The notes under the pieces are model-generated. The model saw only the letters and a list, made by a program, of their open reading frames with translations. It was not told where the DNA came from and searched no databases. A stretch of DNA of 11,993 bases from Verrucomicrobiota bacterium (GTDB lineage Bacteria > Verrucomicrobiota > Verrucomicrobiia > Opitutales > Opitutaceae). Positions 11,314 to 11,993 of the stretch are shown piece after piece. A program made the translations under genes and the position numbers. How positions within the stretch are numbered: position 1 is the first letter of the stretch; every line of letters starts with the position of its first letter. The stretch is taken from NCBI GenBank assembly GCA_003694825.1, contig RFJS01000058.1:1-11993 (forward strand). The letters run 5' to 3'.

Positions 11314-11993
11314 ATGGCCATGCAACGACTGTTCAAAATAGTGCTTGTTACCGCATTCGTCCTTTGCGGCTGGGGATGCCGACGCTCCGGTGAAACCGGT
11401 ATGGAAACGCCGTCGGCATCCGCGCCGACGAAGATTACCGTGCAGCTCGATTGGTTTGCCGAGCCGGAGCATGGCGGATTCTTTCAGGCTGAGGCGCGTG
11501 GCTATTACCGCGAGGCGGGGCTCGATGTCGAACTGCTGCCCGGCGGCCCCAATGCCAATGTGCATCAGAAGCTCGCGACCGGCCAGGTCCAGTTCGGGCA
11601 GTCGGACTCCACCAATACCATCATGGCGATCGCCCGGGGACTGCCCCTGGTCAATGTCATGGCCGTGTTTCAGGACGACCCATCCGTGCTCATGTTGCAC
11701 GCGTCCAACCCGGTCGAGCGTTTCGAAGATCTCGATGGCAAAACGATCATGGCGCGCCCCGAGTGGGTCTTTCTCGCTTTTCTGCGCCAGAAATATGGCA
11801 TCGATTTCAAACTCATTCCGCAGACCTTCGGCCTCGGCCAGTTCGTGGCGGATCCTGAATTGATTCAGCAGGGTTTTTATATCGCCGAACCCTATTTTCT
11901 CGAGAAAGAGGGGGTGAAGACAAAGTTTCTGCACACGTGGCAGGCCGGGTATGAGCCCTACATTGTCATCGTGGGCAATCGCCCCTGGGTGGA
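11314..11993 (+). CDS. ABC transporter substrate-binding protein, NMT1/THI5-like (partial, 3' end outside window)
   Basis: Extracytoplasmic binding protein of an ABC importer; the family binds thiamine-pyrimidine precursors, nitrate, taurine or alkanesulfonates. 226 residues are present and the frame is open to the window end. A signal segment (MAMQRLFKIVLVTAFVLCGWGC) ends in a Cys at 22, followed by a polar Ser/Ala/Pro linker, so it is probably a lipoprotein, although GWGC is not an ideal lipobox. The mature domain starts KITVQLDWFAEPEHGGFFQA (40-59), then GYYREAGLDVELLPGG, the family hallmark. LATGQVQFGQSDS, GLPLVNVMAVFQ and FEDLDGKTI follow in the expected order. WFxxPEHGG resembles the pyrimidine-binding ThiY/THI5 group, but substrate is not settled by this. 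A second ATG at 11320 is equally possible as start. Permease and ATPase genes would be expected beyond the window. Confidence 0.87.
   Translation, partial: MAMQRLFKIVLVTAFVLCGWGCRRSGETGMETPSASAPTKITVQLDWFAEPEHGGFFQAEARGYYREAGLDVELLPGGPNANVHQKLATGQVQFGQSDSTNTIMAIARGLPLVNVMAVFQDDPSVLMLHASNPVERFEDLDGKTIMARPEWVFLAFLRQKYGIDFKLIPQTFGLGQFVADPELIQQGFYIAEPYFLEKEGVKTKFLHTWQAGYEPYIVIVGNRPWV

Overview
This high-GC window reads as chromosomal DNA of a bacterium that is probably in the Planctomycetes-Verrucomicrobia group, with Verrucomicrobiota/Opitutae the best guess. The hints are an SHD1-type domain on a small membrane-anchored protein, an EpsI/DUF3485 gene inside an exopolysaccharide locus, and the GC-rich codon use. 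This assignment is inference, because no marker gene was available to confirm it.

Positions 1-6858 are one exopolysaccharide or exosortase-type surface-polymer locus, with every gene on the + strand. In order it holds: a small polyprenyl-phosphate sugar-1-phosphate transferase (20-643), an acyl carrier protein (752-1066), an SDR oxidoreductase (1401-2087), an AMP-forming acyl ligase (2351-3730), an EpsI-family protein overlapping it by ATGA (3727-4437), a GT4 glycosyltransferase (4661-5845) and a sugar-nucleotide epimerase/dehydratase overlapping that by one base (5845-6858). The transferase would start lipid-linked glycan assembly, GT4 would extend the glycan, and the epimerase would supply a sugar nucleotide. 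The ACP, ligase and SDR look like a small acyl-activation and reduction set.

The most striking feature of the first 4.5 kb is what lies between these genes. Every junction that is not a start/stop overlap contains an array with a strict 7-bp period. One family is TTGGTTA (or its complement TAACCAA) at 1-19, 644-732, 1215-1354 and 4455-4517. A second family, CTCTGCC-like, lies at 2224-2307. The TTGGTTA arrays alternate in orientation, so individual genes are bracketed by inverted copies. The sugar transferase is bracketed from its start codon to its stop codon, and the SDR gene lies between perfect 14-nt inverted repeats. None of these arrays occurs in the other 7.5 kb.

Positions 6859-7929 are sparse. 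They hold a 40-residue membrane microprotein with a strong ribosome-binding site (7097-7219), a very strong bidirectional terminator (7281-7322), a weaker 42-residue candidate on the opposite strand, and about 390 bp in which I see no gene. A UDP-glucuronate/UDP-glucose 4-epimerase-like gene follows (7930-8892), which may still serve surface-glycan precursor supply.

Positions 9085-11993 are housekeeping or accessory: tRNA-Pro(CGG), the SHD1 membrane protein, pyrE on the minus strand, a divergently oriented fusion of an HTH domain to a metallo-beta-lactamase fold with altered metal ligands, and the 5' part of an NMT1/THI5-like ABC transporter binding protein that runs off the window.
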